64,000 nucleotides of DNA from Reyranella sp. (GCF_004297405.1 NZ_SCVC01000011.1:186001-250000); one strand, 5' to 3'. Shown: positions 26,553 through 35,611, counted from the first letter of the stretch. Notes: generated by a model not told the origin, from the sequence alone. Translations and numbers: made by a program.

Positions 26553-27287
26553 ATGACCGAGCTTTCCGACGACCAGCTTTTCGCCGAACTGCGCAAGATC
26601 GACACGCCGACCATCACCAACGTCGTCGCGACCTATCCGAAGAATCCCCTCTGCCTCGGCCTCTACAATCCGTGGACCGAGAACTGGTACACCGACACGT
26701 CGATCCGCTGCATGTATCCCGAGATGGGCGCCATCATCGGCTACGCCGTGACCTGCGTTTACGGCCTGCCCGATCCGAACTATTCCGGCCGGCTCTCCTT
26801 CATGGACGTGGTTGATGCGCTCGACGCCATGAAGAAGCCGACGATCCTGGTCATCCAGCAGAAGTGGCCGCCCGAGCTGATGAACAAGGCGGGCCTCGCC
26901 GGCGAGATGATGACGACCTCGATGCAGGCCGTGGGTTGCGTCGGTCTGCTGTCCAACGGCCCGTCGCGCGATGTCGATGCCATCCGCCGCATGAAGTTCC
27001 AGATGCTGCTGAGCGGCGTTACGGCGGGCCACGGCGAGATGGCGGTGCAGTCGGTCAACGCGCCGGTCTCGGTCGGCGGCATGGACGTGGCACCGGGCGA
27101 GCTGATCCATATGGACGAGAACGGCGCCGTGAAGTTCCCGGCCCAGCATGCCCGTGCCGTGCTGAAGAACGCGCAGGCGATGCTGGCCGACGAAGCCGAC
27201 AAGCTCGAGAAGATGCGCAAGGCCAAGTCGGCTGCGGAGATCCGCGCCATCAACTCCGGTGGCACTTACGGCGCGAAGAAGGGATAA
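26553..27287 (+). CDS. RraA-like/HMG-aldolase-family protein
   Basis: This 244-residue member of the RraA/4-hydroxy-4-methyl-2-oxoglutarate aldolase family opens with FAELRKIDTPTITNVVA and has the active-site-like stretch AVGCVGLLSNGPSRDVDAI. The catalytic Arg-Asp pair (PSRD) is kept, but the usual Asp before the Gly is Asn here. Family members cleave oxo-acids or bind RNase E. The catabolic reading fits better because it follows an amino-acid-type transporter. A C-terminal coiled helix (EADKLEKMRKAKSAAE) is present. It precedes a cyclase gene by 10 bp. Confidence 0.8.
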   Translation: MTELSDDQLFAELRKIDTPTITNVVATYPKNPLCLGLYNPWTENWYTDTSIRCMYPEMGAIIGYAVTCVYGLPDPNYSGRLSFMDVVDALDAMKKPTILVIQQKWPPELMNKAGLAGEMMTTSMQAVGCVGLLSNGPSRDVDAIRRMKFQMLLSGVTAGHGEMAVQSVNAPVSVGGMDVAPGELIHMDENGAVKFPAQHARAVLKNAQAMLADEADKLEKMRKAKSAAEIRAINSGGTYGAKKG

Positions 27288-27297
27288 GGTTCCGCTG

Positions 27298-29424
27298 GTG
27301 AGCACGACCGTCGCCGAGCCGCGTCCAACACGCTGGGGGCTGGCGGCCAAGCTGTTCGCCGTCCTGCTGCTGCTGGGCGTCGTGGCGGTCCTGATCACCA
27401 GCGTTCTGGGCTACATGCGTGCCCGCGAGGCACTGGAGAAGGTGATCTTCGATCAGCTCACCTCGGCGCGCGAGACCAAGGCGCACCAGGTCGAGGCTTA
27501 CTTCCGCACGATCCGCAGCGAGATGCGCCTGCTCGCGGCCTCCAAGATGGTCGTGGATGCCATGAAGGGCTTCCGCGAGGCCGTCGACGAGCTGGACCGG
27601 CAGGACGTGCCTGCGGACACCCGGGAGAAGGTGCTGGGCTGGTACAACAATGACTACATGCCGATGGTGCGCCGCGTCCTGAACAAGGACGTGCCGGTCG
27701 ACGATTTCCTGCCGGTGGGCGCCGCGCCGTACTTCCTGCAGAAACTCTACATTGTCGATAACCCGCATCCCGCAGCACGGCGCAAGCTGATGGACGATGC
27801 CGGCGACGGCAGCACCTACAGCAAAATCCATGCGACCTATCACCCGCTGATGCGAACGGCGGCGGCGACGCTCGGCTTCTTCGATTACCTGATGGTCGAT
27901 CCGCGCAGTGGCCGGGTCATCTACAGCGTCGACAAGGAGGCCGACTTCGCGACGTCTTTGCGGGCCGGCCCCTATCGCAATTCCAACATCGCGTCGGCGG
28001 CATCCCGTTGTGCCGGTGCGCCTGATCCGTCGGCGACTTGTCTGGACGATTTCGCGCCCTACCTGCCGGCGGACGGCATACCCGCGGCCTTCATGGCGGC
28101 GCCCGTGATCGATCAGGGCGCAGTCATTGGCGTGCTGGTGGCGCAACTGTCGATCGACGAGCTCGACGATATCGTAACCGGCGGGCGGCGCTGGCGGCAC
28201 GAGGGATTAGGCGCGACTGGCGAAGCCTATCTGGTCGGGCCCGACTTTCTGGTGCGATCGAGTGGCCGCAACTTCTTCGAGAACCGCGACCTCTACTTCT
28301 CGGAGCTGAAGGCCGGAGGTGCTTCCGACGAGGACATTGCCAACATCCGTCGCTACGGCACGCCGATCCTGCATCAGCATGCCGACACCACGGCGACGCG
28401 CGCCGCGATCGGCGGCGTCGAAGGGGTGGGGGAGGTCATCGGCTATCGCGGCATTCCCACCTTGGCCTCTTGGGGACCAGTCAAGATCAGCGGCGTGAAC
28501 TGGGCTCTGGTCGTCAAGATCGACAGCGCCGAGGCCTTCGCGCCGATCTACCGGCTGGAGCGTGCCCTCCTGGTGGTCGGCGCCGTCGCGCTCCTGGTGG
28601 TGCTGATCACGGCCGCCTGGCTGTCGCGCTCGCTGCTGGGGCCGCTGCGTGACCTGACCGCCGGCGTGCGGCGCTTCGCAGCCGGTGACTATGGCGCCCA
28701 CGTGCCGGTGCGTTCGCGCGACGAGATCGGCCAGCTCTGCCTTGCCTTCAACGGCATGATCGACGAGCTGCACGAGAAGAACCAGCTCATCGAAGCCAAG
28801 AACCGCGAGAACGAGGAGCTGCTGCTCAACGTGCTGCCGGCGCCCATCGCCAACCGCCTGCGCGGTGGCGAGCAGGGCATTGCCGACGGCTTTGCCGAAG
28901 TCTCGGTCGCCTTCGCCGATCTGGTGGGTTTCACCGCTCTCTCGTCTGACATGCCTCCAGCGGAAGTGGTGACGCTGTTGAACGGCCTGTTCACGCGCTT
29001 CGACATGGCGGCCAGTGAAATCGGCATCGAGAAGATCAAGACGGTGGGCGATGCCTATATGGCGGTGTGTGGTCTGCCCGTGCCGGCGGCCGATCACGCC
29101 GAGCGCATGGTGCGCATGGCCATCCGCATGGTCCACATCACGCGCGAGCACGCCATGGAGCATGGCGTCTCCATGCGGCTGCGCGTCGGCATCAACAGCG
29201 GGCCTGTCGTTGCCGGCGTCATCGGCAAGAGCAAGTACATCTACGATCTCTGGGGCGACACGGTAAACCTGGCGAGCCGCATGGAGTCCGGCGGCATTCC
29301 GGACTCGATCCAGGTGACGCGCCCCGTCTACGAGGCGCTGAAGGACAAGTTCGCCTTCGAGTCGCGTGGCACCATCGAGGTCAAGGGCAAGGGCGGCGTC
29401 GAGGCCTGGGTGCTGCGGCTCTAG
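27298..29424 (+). CDS. Membrane-bound adenylate/guanylate cyclase with Cache and HAMP domains
   Basis: This 708-residue sensor cyclase has a first helix at about residues 16-36 (LFAVLLLLGVVAVLITSVL), a large periplasmic dCache-like domain to about 415, a second helix (ALLVVGAVALLVVLITAAWL) and a HAMP domain to about 500. The class III catalytic domain begins at VSVAFADLVGFTALSS. Metal Asp residues (FADLVGF, TVGDAYM) and the NLASRME transition-state residues are present. The GTG at 27298 is chosen because the frame upstream lies inside the RraA-like gene. It probably shares a transcript with that gene. It would turn an outside ligand into a cyclic nucleotide signal. Confidence 0.9.
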   Translation: MSTTVAEPRPTRWGLAAKLFAVLLLLGVVAVLITSVLGYMRAREALEKVIFDQLTSARETKAHQVEAYFRTIRSEMRLLAASKMVVDAMKGFREAVDELDRQDVPADTREKVLGWYNNDYMPMVRRVLNKDVPVDDFLPVGAAPYFLQKLYIVDNPHPAARRKLMDDAGDGSTYSKIHATYHPLMRTAAATLGFFDYLMVDPRSGRVIYSVDKEADFATSLRAGPYRNSNIASAASRCAGAPDPSATCLDDFAPYLPADGIPAAFMAAPVIDQGAVIGVLVAQLSIDELDDIVTGGRRWRHEGLGATGEAYLVGPDFLVRSSGRNFFENRDLYFSELKAGGASDEDIANIRRYGTPILHQHADTTATRAAIGGVEGVGEVIGYRGIPTLASWGPVKISGVNWALVVKIDSAEAFAPIYRLERALLVVGAVALLVVLITAAWLSRSLLGPLRDLTAGVRRFAAGDYGAHVPVRSRDEIGQLCLAFNGMIDELHEKNQLIEAKNRENEELLLNVLPAPIANRLRGGEQGIADGFAEVSVAFADLVGFTALSSDMPPAEVVTLLNGLFTRFDMAASEIGIEKIKTVGDAYMAVCGLPVPAADHAERMVRMAIRMVHITREHAMEHGVSMRLRVGINSGPVVAGVIGKSKYIYDLWGDTVNLASRMESGGIPDSIQVTRPVYEALKDKFAFESRGTIEVKGKGGVEAWVLRL

Positions 29425-30713
29425 GCTCTGCGATGCAGGGCCGGTTGCGGTGTCACGAGCAGCTTGTCGATACGCGTGCCGTCAATGTCGACGACCTCGA
29501 AGCGCCACAAGCCGTGACTGAACGACTCGCCGATCCGGGGCAGGCGCTTCATCCGGTCGAGAACAAAGCCCGCAACTGTGTGATAGCGATGATCCGGCGG
29601 CAGGAGAATGCCGAGCCGCTCGCCGAGCTCGTCGACCGGACAGCTGCCGTCGATCAGCAACGAGCCGTCGTCGCGCACGGTGAAATTCGGTTCTTCACGT
29701 TCTTCAATGTCCGCGACGACCGTCTTCAGAATGTCGCCCTCGGAGACGATGCCCTCGACGCTGCCGTGTTCGTCGACGACGATCACGAGGTTGAGCGGTG
29801 ACTGGCGCAACTGCTCGACGACGTCGATTGCCCCCAGTCGGTCGCTGACCACAGGAACGGGTTGCACGAGCAGGCGTACCGCGTCTACGCCGCCGTCCAT
29901 CAGTGCGACGAGCGCGGCGCGTACGGGGATCGCGCCGACGACCTCATCGATATCGCCATTTGCCGCCAGGATCCGGGCGTGGCGAGACGCGCGGATTGCC
30001 TGGCGAATCGTTTCATCGTCATCCTGCAGGTCGAGCCATTCGATGTCCGGCCGTGGAGTCATCACGCCGCGCACCGAACGGTCGGCGAGCCGCATGACGC
30101 GCGAGATCATCGACCGCTCTTCCGGCTCGACGACGCCCGACCGCTCGGCCTCGTCGATCATCGTCTTGATCTCCTCGTCGGTGACGCCCGCCTCGCGCGG
30201 ACGACTCTGGCCGAGCAAGCGCAACCCAAGTCGTGCCGAGACATCGAGCAGAATTACGACCGGCGCGGCACCCCTCGCCAGGATCTGCATTGGTCGTGCG
30301 ACGATTGCCGCGACTTGTTCGGCGTTGCGCATGCCGATCTGCTTCGGCACCAGCTCGCCCAGCACGACCGAAAGATACGTAATCATCACGACCACTGCGA
30401 CATAGGCCACCGGTTCGGCGATGCGGGTCGGCACGTCCTGGCTTTCGAGCCACGCGTCGCCGCGTTCGGCGATCGTGGCACCGCTGAAGGCTCCGGCGAC
30501 GATGCCGACGAGCGTAATGCCGATCTGGACTGCCGACAGCATACGGCCCGGCTCGCGCATGAGGTCGAGTGCGACGCCGGCTCCACGCGATCCCGAACGC
30601 ACCATTTGCTCCAGCAACGGCCTCTTGGCTGAAACCAGCGCCAGTTCAGACATCGCCAGAAGGCCATTGACGACAATCAATCCAGCGACAATAGCCAGTT
30701 CGACGGCAAGCAT
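29421..30713 (-). CDS. CorC/HlyC-family membrane protein (DUF21, twin CBS)
   Basis: This 430-residue protein of the CNNM/hemolysin C group has an N-terminal DUF21 membrane domain with about four helices (VELAIVAGLIVVNGLLAMSE), the GELVPKQIGMRNAEQ motif, two CBS domains (about residues 200-325, MTPRPDIEWL) and a C-terminal CorC_HlyC domain. It likely acts in magnesium or cobalt efflux or membrane protection. The ATG at 30713 starts directly at the membrane domain. The longer frame to 30818 has no support. Its stop overlaps the cyclase stop by 4 bp. Confidence 0.88.
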   Translation of the reverse strand: MLAVELAIVAGLIVVNGLLAMSELALVSAKRPLLEQMVRSGSRGAGVALDLMREPGRMLSAVQIGITLVGIVAGAFSGATIAERGDAWLESQDVPTRIAEPVAYVAVVVMITYLSVVLGELVPKQIGMRNAEQVAAIVARPMQILARGAAPVVILLDVSARLGLRLLGQSRPREAGVTDEEIKTMIDEAERSGVVEPEERSMISRVMRLADRSVRGVMTPRPDIEWLDLQDDDETIRQAIRASRHARILAANGDIDEVVGAIPVRAALVALMDGGVDAVRLLVQPVPVVSDRLGAIDVVEQLRQSPLNLVIVVDEHGSVEGIVSEGDILKTVVADIEEREEPNFTVRDDGSLLIDGSCPVDELGERLGILLPPDHRYHTVAGFVLDRMKRLPRIGESFSHGLWRFEVVDIDGTRIDKLLVTPQPALHRRA

Positions 30714-30753
30714 GTTCACCCCGTGTGAATTTGCTACTATAGACGAAGCCAAG

Positions 30754-30779
30754 CGTCGAACGGAGAATGCCGTTCGACG
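30754..30779 (-). terminator. Hairpin between methyltransferase and CorC genes
   Basis: CGTCGAACGG (30754-30763) and its exact complement (30770-30779) flank a 6-base loop. A smaller 6-bp hairpin follows at 30783-30799. They lie after the methyltransferase stop and before the CorC start, so they may end the first transcript. Confidence 0.5.
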
Positions 30780-30888
30780 GTCGCACCTGTTGGAGGTGCC
30801 GTCGGCAACGCGTCGCAACGATACTTGCGCTCGTGGACGCCGATTCGTTTACGGGCCGGTCAGGATCTGGTCGCGATGGTCGCGGCTG

Positions 30889-31611
30889 TCATGCCGCCGC
30901 GACGTACTCGAAATCCAGCCAGCGATAATTATCGGAACTGAAACCGAAATCGAGGATCGTGCGGAGCTGGGCAGGAGCCAGGCGCGCGCGGATCTTGTCG
31001 GCATCGTACCACTCGGCCCAGGGCGTGCGATCGCCGTCAGTCATCTTCCCCCATTTGTCGAAGGCCGGCGATCCCTCCTTGGCCCAGCGCTCCTTGGGAT
31101 AGACCAGCTCGAGCCAGCGGCCACCGACTTTCAGTTTCTTCAGGACGTTGAGGCATTCCTCGCGCGCGATATCGAACGGCACATGGTGGATGGAACCGCA
31201 GGCGAGGACGGCGTCGAATTGGCCGTCGAGCTTGTCGAAGGAAAGATCCGACCCGATGAGATGCGTCGTGACCTTGAGCCCTTTCAACACCGCGATCCGC
31301 TCGATCATCGCGAGATTGTCGGCGGCAATATCGGCGAAGGTCCAGTGCGCGCCCTGGCTGGCGAAGCGCAGACCGTCCAGGCCGAGGCCCGAACCCAGTT
31401 CGAGTACGCGCCGGCCGTTGGTGAAGTCGCGGTAGAGCGGTCCGATCCAGCCGATCACGCCGGACGCCCTGGTGGCGGCCATGCCATCCCAGAACGACAG
31501 CAGCTCGGCATCGGGAAGCTTCAGGAGATCGCTGCTGTAACGCCGGCCGTCGATGTCGTCACCACCGGGCACTTCGCGCCACTTCTCGCGGTGAGCTGCT
31601 AGAACATCCAC
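30889..31611 (-). CDS. Class I SAM-dependent methyltransferase
   Basis: This 240-residue methyltransferase has motif I VLELGSGLGLDGL (near residue 69) and an acidic post-I strand (FADIAADNLAMIE), and the middle motif FDAVLACGSIHHVPFD. These belong to the small-molecule class I fold. It follows a radical SAM gene by 46 bp on the same strand and may act on the same product. The substrate is unknown. Confidence 0.85.
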   Translation of the reverse strand: MDVLAAHREKWREVPGGDDIDGRRYSSDLLKLPDAELLSFWDGMAATRASGVIGWIGPLYRDFTNGRRVLELGSGLGLDGLRFASQGAHWTFADIAADNLAMIERIAVLKGLKVTTHLIGSDLSFDKLDGQFDAVLACGSIHHVPFDIAREECLNVLKKLKVGGRWLELVYPKERWAKEGSPAFDKWGKMTDGDRTPWAEWYDADKIRARLAPAQLRTILDFGFSSDNYRWLDFEYVAAA

Positions 31612-31657
31612 GTGTCACCTCAATCTATTCGTCATTTGGACCGAGCGGCGCCTGTCG

Positions 31658-32719
31658 TCAGGAGCGGCGGAACGGCGTCAACAATTCGGCCAGCCAATGC
31701 TTCGGCGGTGGCGGTGGGGCAGGTTCTTCAGGCGGTGCAGGTGGTTGATCGAACCGCACCGTTCTCATGTAGGGGCTGTCGCCATCCTTGGTGTCCGACC
31801 ACATGACCCACCACTGGCATTTGGCGCAGACCTTGCCGAGCTCGCTGTCGGGGTCTTCGTACATGTCGCACAGCCGGTCATAGGCTTCCTGTAGCGACGT
31901 ATCGGCGATGTTGGGCAGCCATGACGTATCGGCTTCGTGCGACTGCACCATCATGGCGCAGCAGGGCGTAATCTGGCCGGACGGCAGCACATAGAGCTGG
32001 ATGTGGCAGTCGTTGCGCTTCTCCGGCACGAAGAAGAGGTTCCGGAACTTCAGCACGTCGTAATACTCGGCGTGGAAGTGAACTGCATCGACGCGGTCCG
32101 ACCAGAACTCGGCGAACTCCTCCAGCCGGGCGCGCGTGTCGCCGATCAGGATGCAGTTCACCTCGACGTTGATCTCTGGGATCTGCTCCTTGCGGCGGCG
32201 CAGATAGGCGATGGTGTCCAATACGCGGTCGAGATCGCCGCCGCGGCGGATCTTGGCGTAGGCGCGCGGCTCGATATGGTCGACGCTGAAGCGGAACTCG
32301 CGAACGCCCATCGCCAGCATTTCCTCGAGCCGCTCCGGCGGCATCGACTGGCCATGGCTCAGCACATTGACGGGATGGCCGAGATCGACGGCCTTGTGGA
32401 CGTGGTCGAGAGCGTGCGGATCCTGGAAGAAGTCGCCGGTGGCGGCGAAGTGGACTTTCTGACCGGCCGGAATATCGCGCAGACCCTTCTCGATCAGTTC
32501 AGGCGCCAGGGTCTTCGCCTTCTTGGTCGCGTTCGGTCCGTTGAAATGACAGAAGACGCAGCTCAGCTCGCAGGTCTCGGTCGTTGCGAAGCCGGCGAAG
32601 TCGAGTTCGGCACGGCGGTCAGCCTTGGGGACGAACGGCGCCGTGGTGATCTGGTCGAGCTTTTCAGCCTCGGCAACCCGAGGAGACTTGGGCGCAGTCG
32701 CTATGGAAGCGTCGGACAT
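31658..32719 (-). CDS. Radical SAM protein with SPASM-like C terminus
   Basis: This 353-residue enzyme has the iron-sulfur motif CELSCVFC (CxxxCxxC, near residue 53). Later strands fit a radical SAM barrel (FAATGDFFQDPHALDHVHKA, REFRFSVDHIEPRAYAKIRR). The C-terminal Cys residues (TPCCAMM and CAKCQWW) suggest one auxiliary cluster of SPASM type, as found in peptide or sugar modification enzymes. It ends in a proline-rich stretch. It is paired with the methyltransferase gene. No precursor peptide gene was seen nearby, so the substrate stays open. Confidence 0.85.
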   Translation of the reverse strand: MSDASIATAPKSPRVAEAEKLDQITTAPFVPKADRRAELDFAGFATTETCELSCVFCHFNGPNATKKAKTLAPELIEKGLRDIPAGQKVHFAATGDFFQDPHALDHVHKAVDLGHPVNVLSHGQSMPPERLEEMLAMGVREFRFSVDHIEPRAYAKIRRGGDLDRVLDTIAYLRRRKEQIPEINVEVNCILIGDTRARLEEFAEFWSDRVDAVHFHAEYYDVLKFRNLFFVPEKRNDCHIQLYVLPSGQITPCCAMMVQSHEADTSWLPNIADTSLQEAYDRLCDMYEDPDSELGKVCAKCQWWVMWSDTKDGDSPYMRTVRFDQPPAPPEEPAPPPPPKHWLAELLTPFRRS

Positions 32720-32807
32720 CGTCCTCCGGTGATTCGTTGACGAATTCGGGGAGCAGGCTCACGCAAGAAATTTGAACACGCGTTCTACCTTTTTGTCCGC
32801 CACTTCA

Positions 32808-32829
32808 GCCGGTCGTGTCAATGACCGGC
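32808..32829 (-). terminator. Hairpin after quinone reductase gene
   Basis: GCCGGTC (32808-32814) and GACCGGC (32823-32829) pair around an 8-base loop in the gap between the quinone reductase and the radical SAM gene on the same strand. Confidence 0.4.
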
Positions 32830-32891
32830 CCTTGCGTCACGATTACGGTCTGCTTGGTCAGATTTGTGACGTTGCCGAAGGAAATGGCAGC

Positions 32892-33497
32892 TCACGCCGC
32901 TTCGCATTGGCCGGAGCCATTGAAGAGATCGCGACCGATCGTGCGGGCGGTCTCCAGAAGGGAAACCGGATCCCGCGTTTCCGAATCGAACAGGAACTCC
33001 GATGTCGCAACGGAGGCGCCGCAATAGTCGAAGATCCCATGATCGATCTGGGTTTTCATGGCGCCGGAATAACCATGCCGCTCGAAGGTTCCTGCGTCGG
33101 TGCCGGCGACACCGAGCAGATGAACGCGGAGGTGGCGAAGCTTCTTCACCACCTTGCCCTCTGGCGCGTATTCGTAGGCCCAGCCGTTGCTGAAGACGCG
33201 ATCGATCCACCCCTTGAGGATCGCCGGCATCGACCACCAGTAGACCGGATAGACCAGCACCAGGTCGGTGGCGCGGTCGATCCGTTCCTGCTCCGCAATG
33301 ACATCGGCGGGAGGCGCCGTATCCTTGTGATAGGCGGCGAAGTCGGCCGCGCTGAACCTGGGGTCGAAAGCTTCCGCCGTAAGGTCAGCGATCTCGAAGG
33401 AATGCCCGGTCTCGGAAATACCCTCGGCGATTTTGGTGGCGACGCTGCGGCTGAGCGATTTGGGGGCAGGGTGCGCGACAACGACGAGAGCGTGCAT
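32892..33497 (-). CDS. NAD(P)H:quinone oxidoreductase, flavodoxin-like fold
   Basis: This 201-residue FMN/FAD protein of the MdaB/KefF/DT-diaphorase group has the opening ALVVVAHPAPKSLSR, the phosphate-binding SRSVATKIAEG region and DLVLVYPVYWWSMPAILKGW. It reduces quinones by two electrons and guards against electrophiles. It diverges from a TetR gene, and the 90 bp between them carries two tandem palindromes, which suggests control by that TetR protein. Confidence 0.9.
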   Translation of the reverse strand: MHALVVVAHPAPKSLSRSVATKIAEGISETGHSFEIADLTAEAFDPRFSAADFAAYHKDTAPPADVIAEQERIDRATDLVLVYPVYWWSMPAILKGWIDRVFSNGWAYEYAPEGKVVKKLRHLRVHLLGVAGTDAGTFERHGYSGAMKTQIDHGIFDYCGASVATSEFLFDSETRDPVSLLETARTIGRDLFNGSGQCEAA

Positions 33498-33543
33498 GGC
33501 AGGGCTCCTTCCAACTCATTGCAGATGAGGGGCGATTGCTATA

Positions 33544-33568
33544 TACTTTTAGTAAGTTACCTTTGGTA
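33544..33568. promoter_or_regulatory. Twin tandem palindromes in the quinone reductase/TetR promoter
   Basis: TACTTTTAGTA (33544-33554) and TACCTTTGGTA (33558-33568) are each perfect dyads with 4-base arms and a TTT centre, 14 bp apart centre to centre. They lie between the divergent starts and are the likely binding sites of the TetR protein. Confidence 0.55.
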
Positions 33569-33587
33569 TATTAAACTGTCAAGCGCC

Positions 33588-34196
33588 GTGCCAAAAATTC
33601 CGTCTCCGCAGCCGCGCCGCCGCCTGTCACGGGAGGAAAGGCAGCGCCAACTTCTGGACGTTGCGTGGCGGCTGGTTCGGGAAGAGGGCACGGACGCCCT
33701 GACGCTGGGACGACTCGCCGAGCAGGCGGGAGTCACGAAGCCCGTCGTTTACGATCATTTCGTCACTCGTCCGGGGCTGCTGGCAGCGCTTTATCGGGAG
33801 TACGACGCACGTCAGACGGCGTTGATGGATGCCGCGATCCAGGCGAGCGAACCGACCCTGCCGGGCCGGGCTTCGGTCATCGCATCGTCCTGTGTCGATT
33901 GCGTACTCCTGCAGGGCCGTGAAATCCCCGGCGTGATCGCCGCCCTCACCAGCTCGCCGGAGCTCGAGAAGATCAAGCGCGAGTGTGAAGTGGCCATCAT
34001 GGAGAAGTGCCGGATCGCTCTGACGCCCTTCGCCAAAACCGGCGCTATCGCGCCCGCCGGTCTTTGGGCGATGTTCGGTGCGACCGAAGCCCTGTGCTAC
34101 GCCGCCGCGACCGGGGAAATTACGGCTGACGAGGCGAAGAACGAACTCTTCGAAATCATCGTCGCGATGGTCGACAGGGGCGCACGCGACACCTGA
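33588..34196 (+). CDS. TetR-family transcriptional regulator
   Basis: This 202-residue regulator has an N-terminal helix-turn-helix (RRRLSREERQRQLLDVA, then LGRLAEQAGVTKPVVYDHF) and an all-helical ligand domain with a C at SSCVDC. The GTG at 33588 is used because the open frame upstream is antisense to the quinone reductase gene. It is divergent from that gene and probably represses it and itself, with a quinone or electrophile as inducer. Confidence 0.88.
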   Translation: MPKIPSPQPRRRLSREERQRQLLDVAWRLVREEGTDALTLGRLAEQAGVTKPVVYDHFVTRPGLLAALYREYDARQTALMDAAIQASEPTLPGRASVIASSCVDCVLLQGREIPGVIAALTSSPELEKIKRECEVAIMEKCRIALTPFAKTGAIAPAGLWAMFGATEALCYAAATGEITADEAKNELFEIIVAMVDRGARDT

Positions 34197-34318
34197 CGCT
34201 TGGGCGAAGGCTGCCTTAACTGTCGAAAAAATTCTGAAGCACGATGTCGATTTCCGTGAAGCTCGTTCGTCGTTCCAATATCGGGCCGATAAGGCCGGCC
34301 TAGACGAGGAGACAGACG

Positions 34319-34687
34319 ATGCGTGTGATGGTGCTCGTGAAGGCGACCGAAGACAGCGAAAAGGGCTTTTCCCCCACGCCCGAATCTCTCGCGATGCTCG
34401 AGGCGATGGGCAAATTTAACGAGGAGCTGGTCAAGGCCGGCATCATGCAGGCCGGCGAAGGCCTCAAACCCTCCTCGCAGGGCAAGCGTATTGCGTTCGA
34501 TGGTCCCGGCCGCACGGTTATCGACGGGCCTTTCGCCCAGACCCGCGAACTGGTCGCCGGCTTTTGGCTCTGGGAAGTCAAGGACATGGATGAGGCGGTC
34601 GCCTGGGTGAAGCGCTGCCCCAATCCCATGTTGGGACCGAGCGAGATCGAAATCCGGCCGCTGTATGAGATGGCCGACTTTCAATGA
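34319..34687 (+). CDS. YciI-like (DGPF) domain protein
   Basis: This 122-residue protein has a ferredoxin-like fold. It starts with MRVMVLVKATEDSEKG and carries the family motif VIDGPFAQTRELVAGFWLWE (the DGPF motif). Members are often encoded beside ECF sigma factors and stress genes, but their chemistry is unclear. It is 122 bp after the TetR gene on the same strand. Confidence 0.85.
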   Translation: MRVMVLVKATEDSEKGFSPTPESLAMLEAMGKFNEELVKAGIMQAGEGLKPSSQGKRIAFDGPGRTVIDGPFAQTRELVAGFWLWEVKDMDEAVAWVKRCPNPMLGPSEIEIRPLYEMADFQ

Positions 34688-34750
34688 GAATCTGGCACGG
34701 GATGTCACCGAGACTCAGCCACGGCCAGTTCCGGGCTTTGTACCAATCTC

Positions 34751-34800
34751 ATTCATGAGCCTGCTACATAGGTGCATGCGAGATTATCCCACTAATCGCC
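34751..34800 (+). promoter_or_regulatory. LysR-type promoter region shared with the cupin/LysR intergenic
   Basis: This 50-bp stretch, 43 bp before the AhpD-like gene, matches 36994-37043 without gaps. It includes the identical 11-base ATTCATGAGCC and an identical ACTAATC at the same spacing. See the site at 36994. It is probably the regulatory region of the AhpD-like/P460 operon. Confidence 0.5.
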
Positions 34801-34843
34801 GCCATACGGCCCGTTAGCTTCAAGAGACCCGCTCGGAGGTCTC

Positions 34844-35611
34844 ATGAAGTCCCTTCTGTCCGCGTTCGCTGTCCTTGCTCTTTTCTTCACGCCCGCCGTT
34901 TACGCCCAGCAGCCGACGCCGCCGTCGCCCGACGATGTCCGCAAGGTCGCTCCCGCGCTTGAAGCGTACCGTCAGGCGCGCCTATTCGACGATCTCTGGA
35001 AACGGCCAGAGCTCTCGGCCCGCGACCGCAGCCTCGTCACGATCGCGGCGCTGATCGCGCGCAACCAGACGATTGAGCTGCCTTTCTATGTTGAACGCGC
35101 GCTCGACAGCGGCGTGAAGCCTGCGGAAATCTCCGAAGCCATCGTGCATCTCAATTTCTATGCTGGCTCCTCGAACGCGATGGCGGCCGTCGCGGCCGCA
35201 AAGGATGTGTTCGCACGACGCGGCATTACACCGGCGCAGCTACCGGCCGCTGCGCCGCCCAAGCTGCCGCTCGACGAGAAGGGAGAAGCGGATCGCGCCC
35301 AGCGGGTCGGCCAGCAGTTTGGCGCCGTCTCGCCAGGCTTGGTGCACTACACGACCGATATCCTGTTTCGCGATCTCTGGCTTCGTCCGGACTTTGCGCC
35401 GCGCGACCGCAGCCTGGTGACTGTGAGCGCCCTCGTCGCCAACGGGCAAGTGGGACAGATCCCCTATCACTTGGGTCGCGCCATGGATAACGGGTTAACG
35501 CAATCACAGGCGGGCGAGGTGCTGACCCAGCTCGCCTTCTATGCCGGCTGGCCCGCCAGCTTTTCAGCGATCCCTGTCTTCAAGGACGTGTTTGAGAAGC
35601 GGCCGAAGTAG
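34844..35611 (+). CDS. Secreted carboxymuconolactone decarboxylase/AhpD-like protein, two repeats
   Basis: This 255-residue protein has a signal peptide (ending VYAQ) and two carboxymuconolactone decarboxylase repeats (ARDRSLVTIAALIARNQTIE, about residues 60-125; PRDRSLVTVSALVANGQVGQ, about 185-245). AhpD-type redox enzymes need a CxxC pair, but none is present here (NFYAGSSNAM stands in the place). It probably acts as a periplasmic decarboxylase- or lactonase-like protein. It is followed at once by a P460 gene, with no bases between stop and start. Confidence 0.82.
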   Translation: MKSLLSAFAVLALFFTPAVYAQQPTPPSPDDVRKVAPALEAYRQARLFDDLWKRPELSARDRSLVTIAALIARNQTIELPFYVERALDSGVKPAEISEAIVHLNFYAGSSNAMAAVAAAKDVFARRGITPAQLPAAAPPKLPLDEKGEADRAQRVGQQFGAVSPGLVHYTTDILFRDLWLRPDFAPRDRSLVTVSALVANGQVGQIPYHLGRAMDNGLTQSQAGEVLTQLAFYAGWPASFSAIPVFKDVFEKRPK

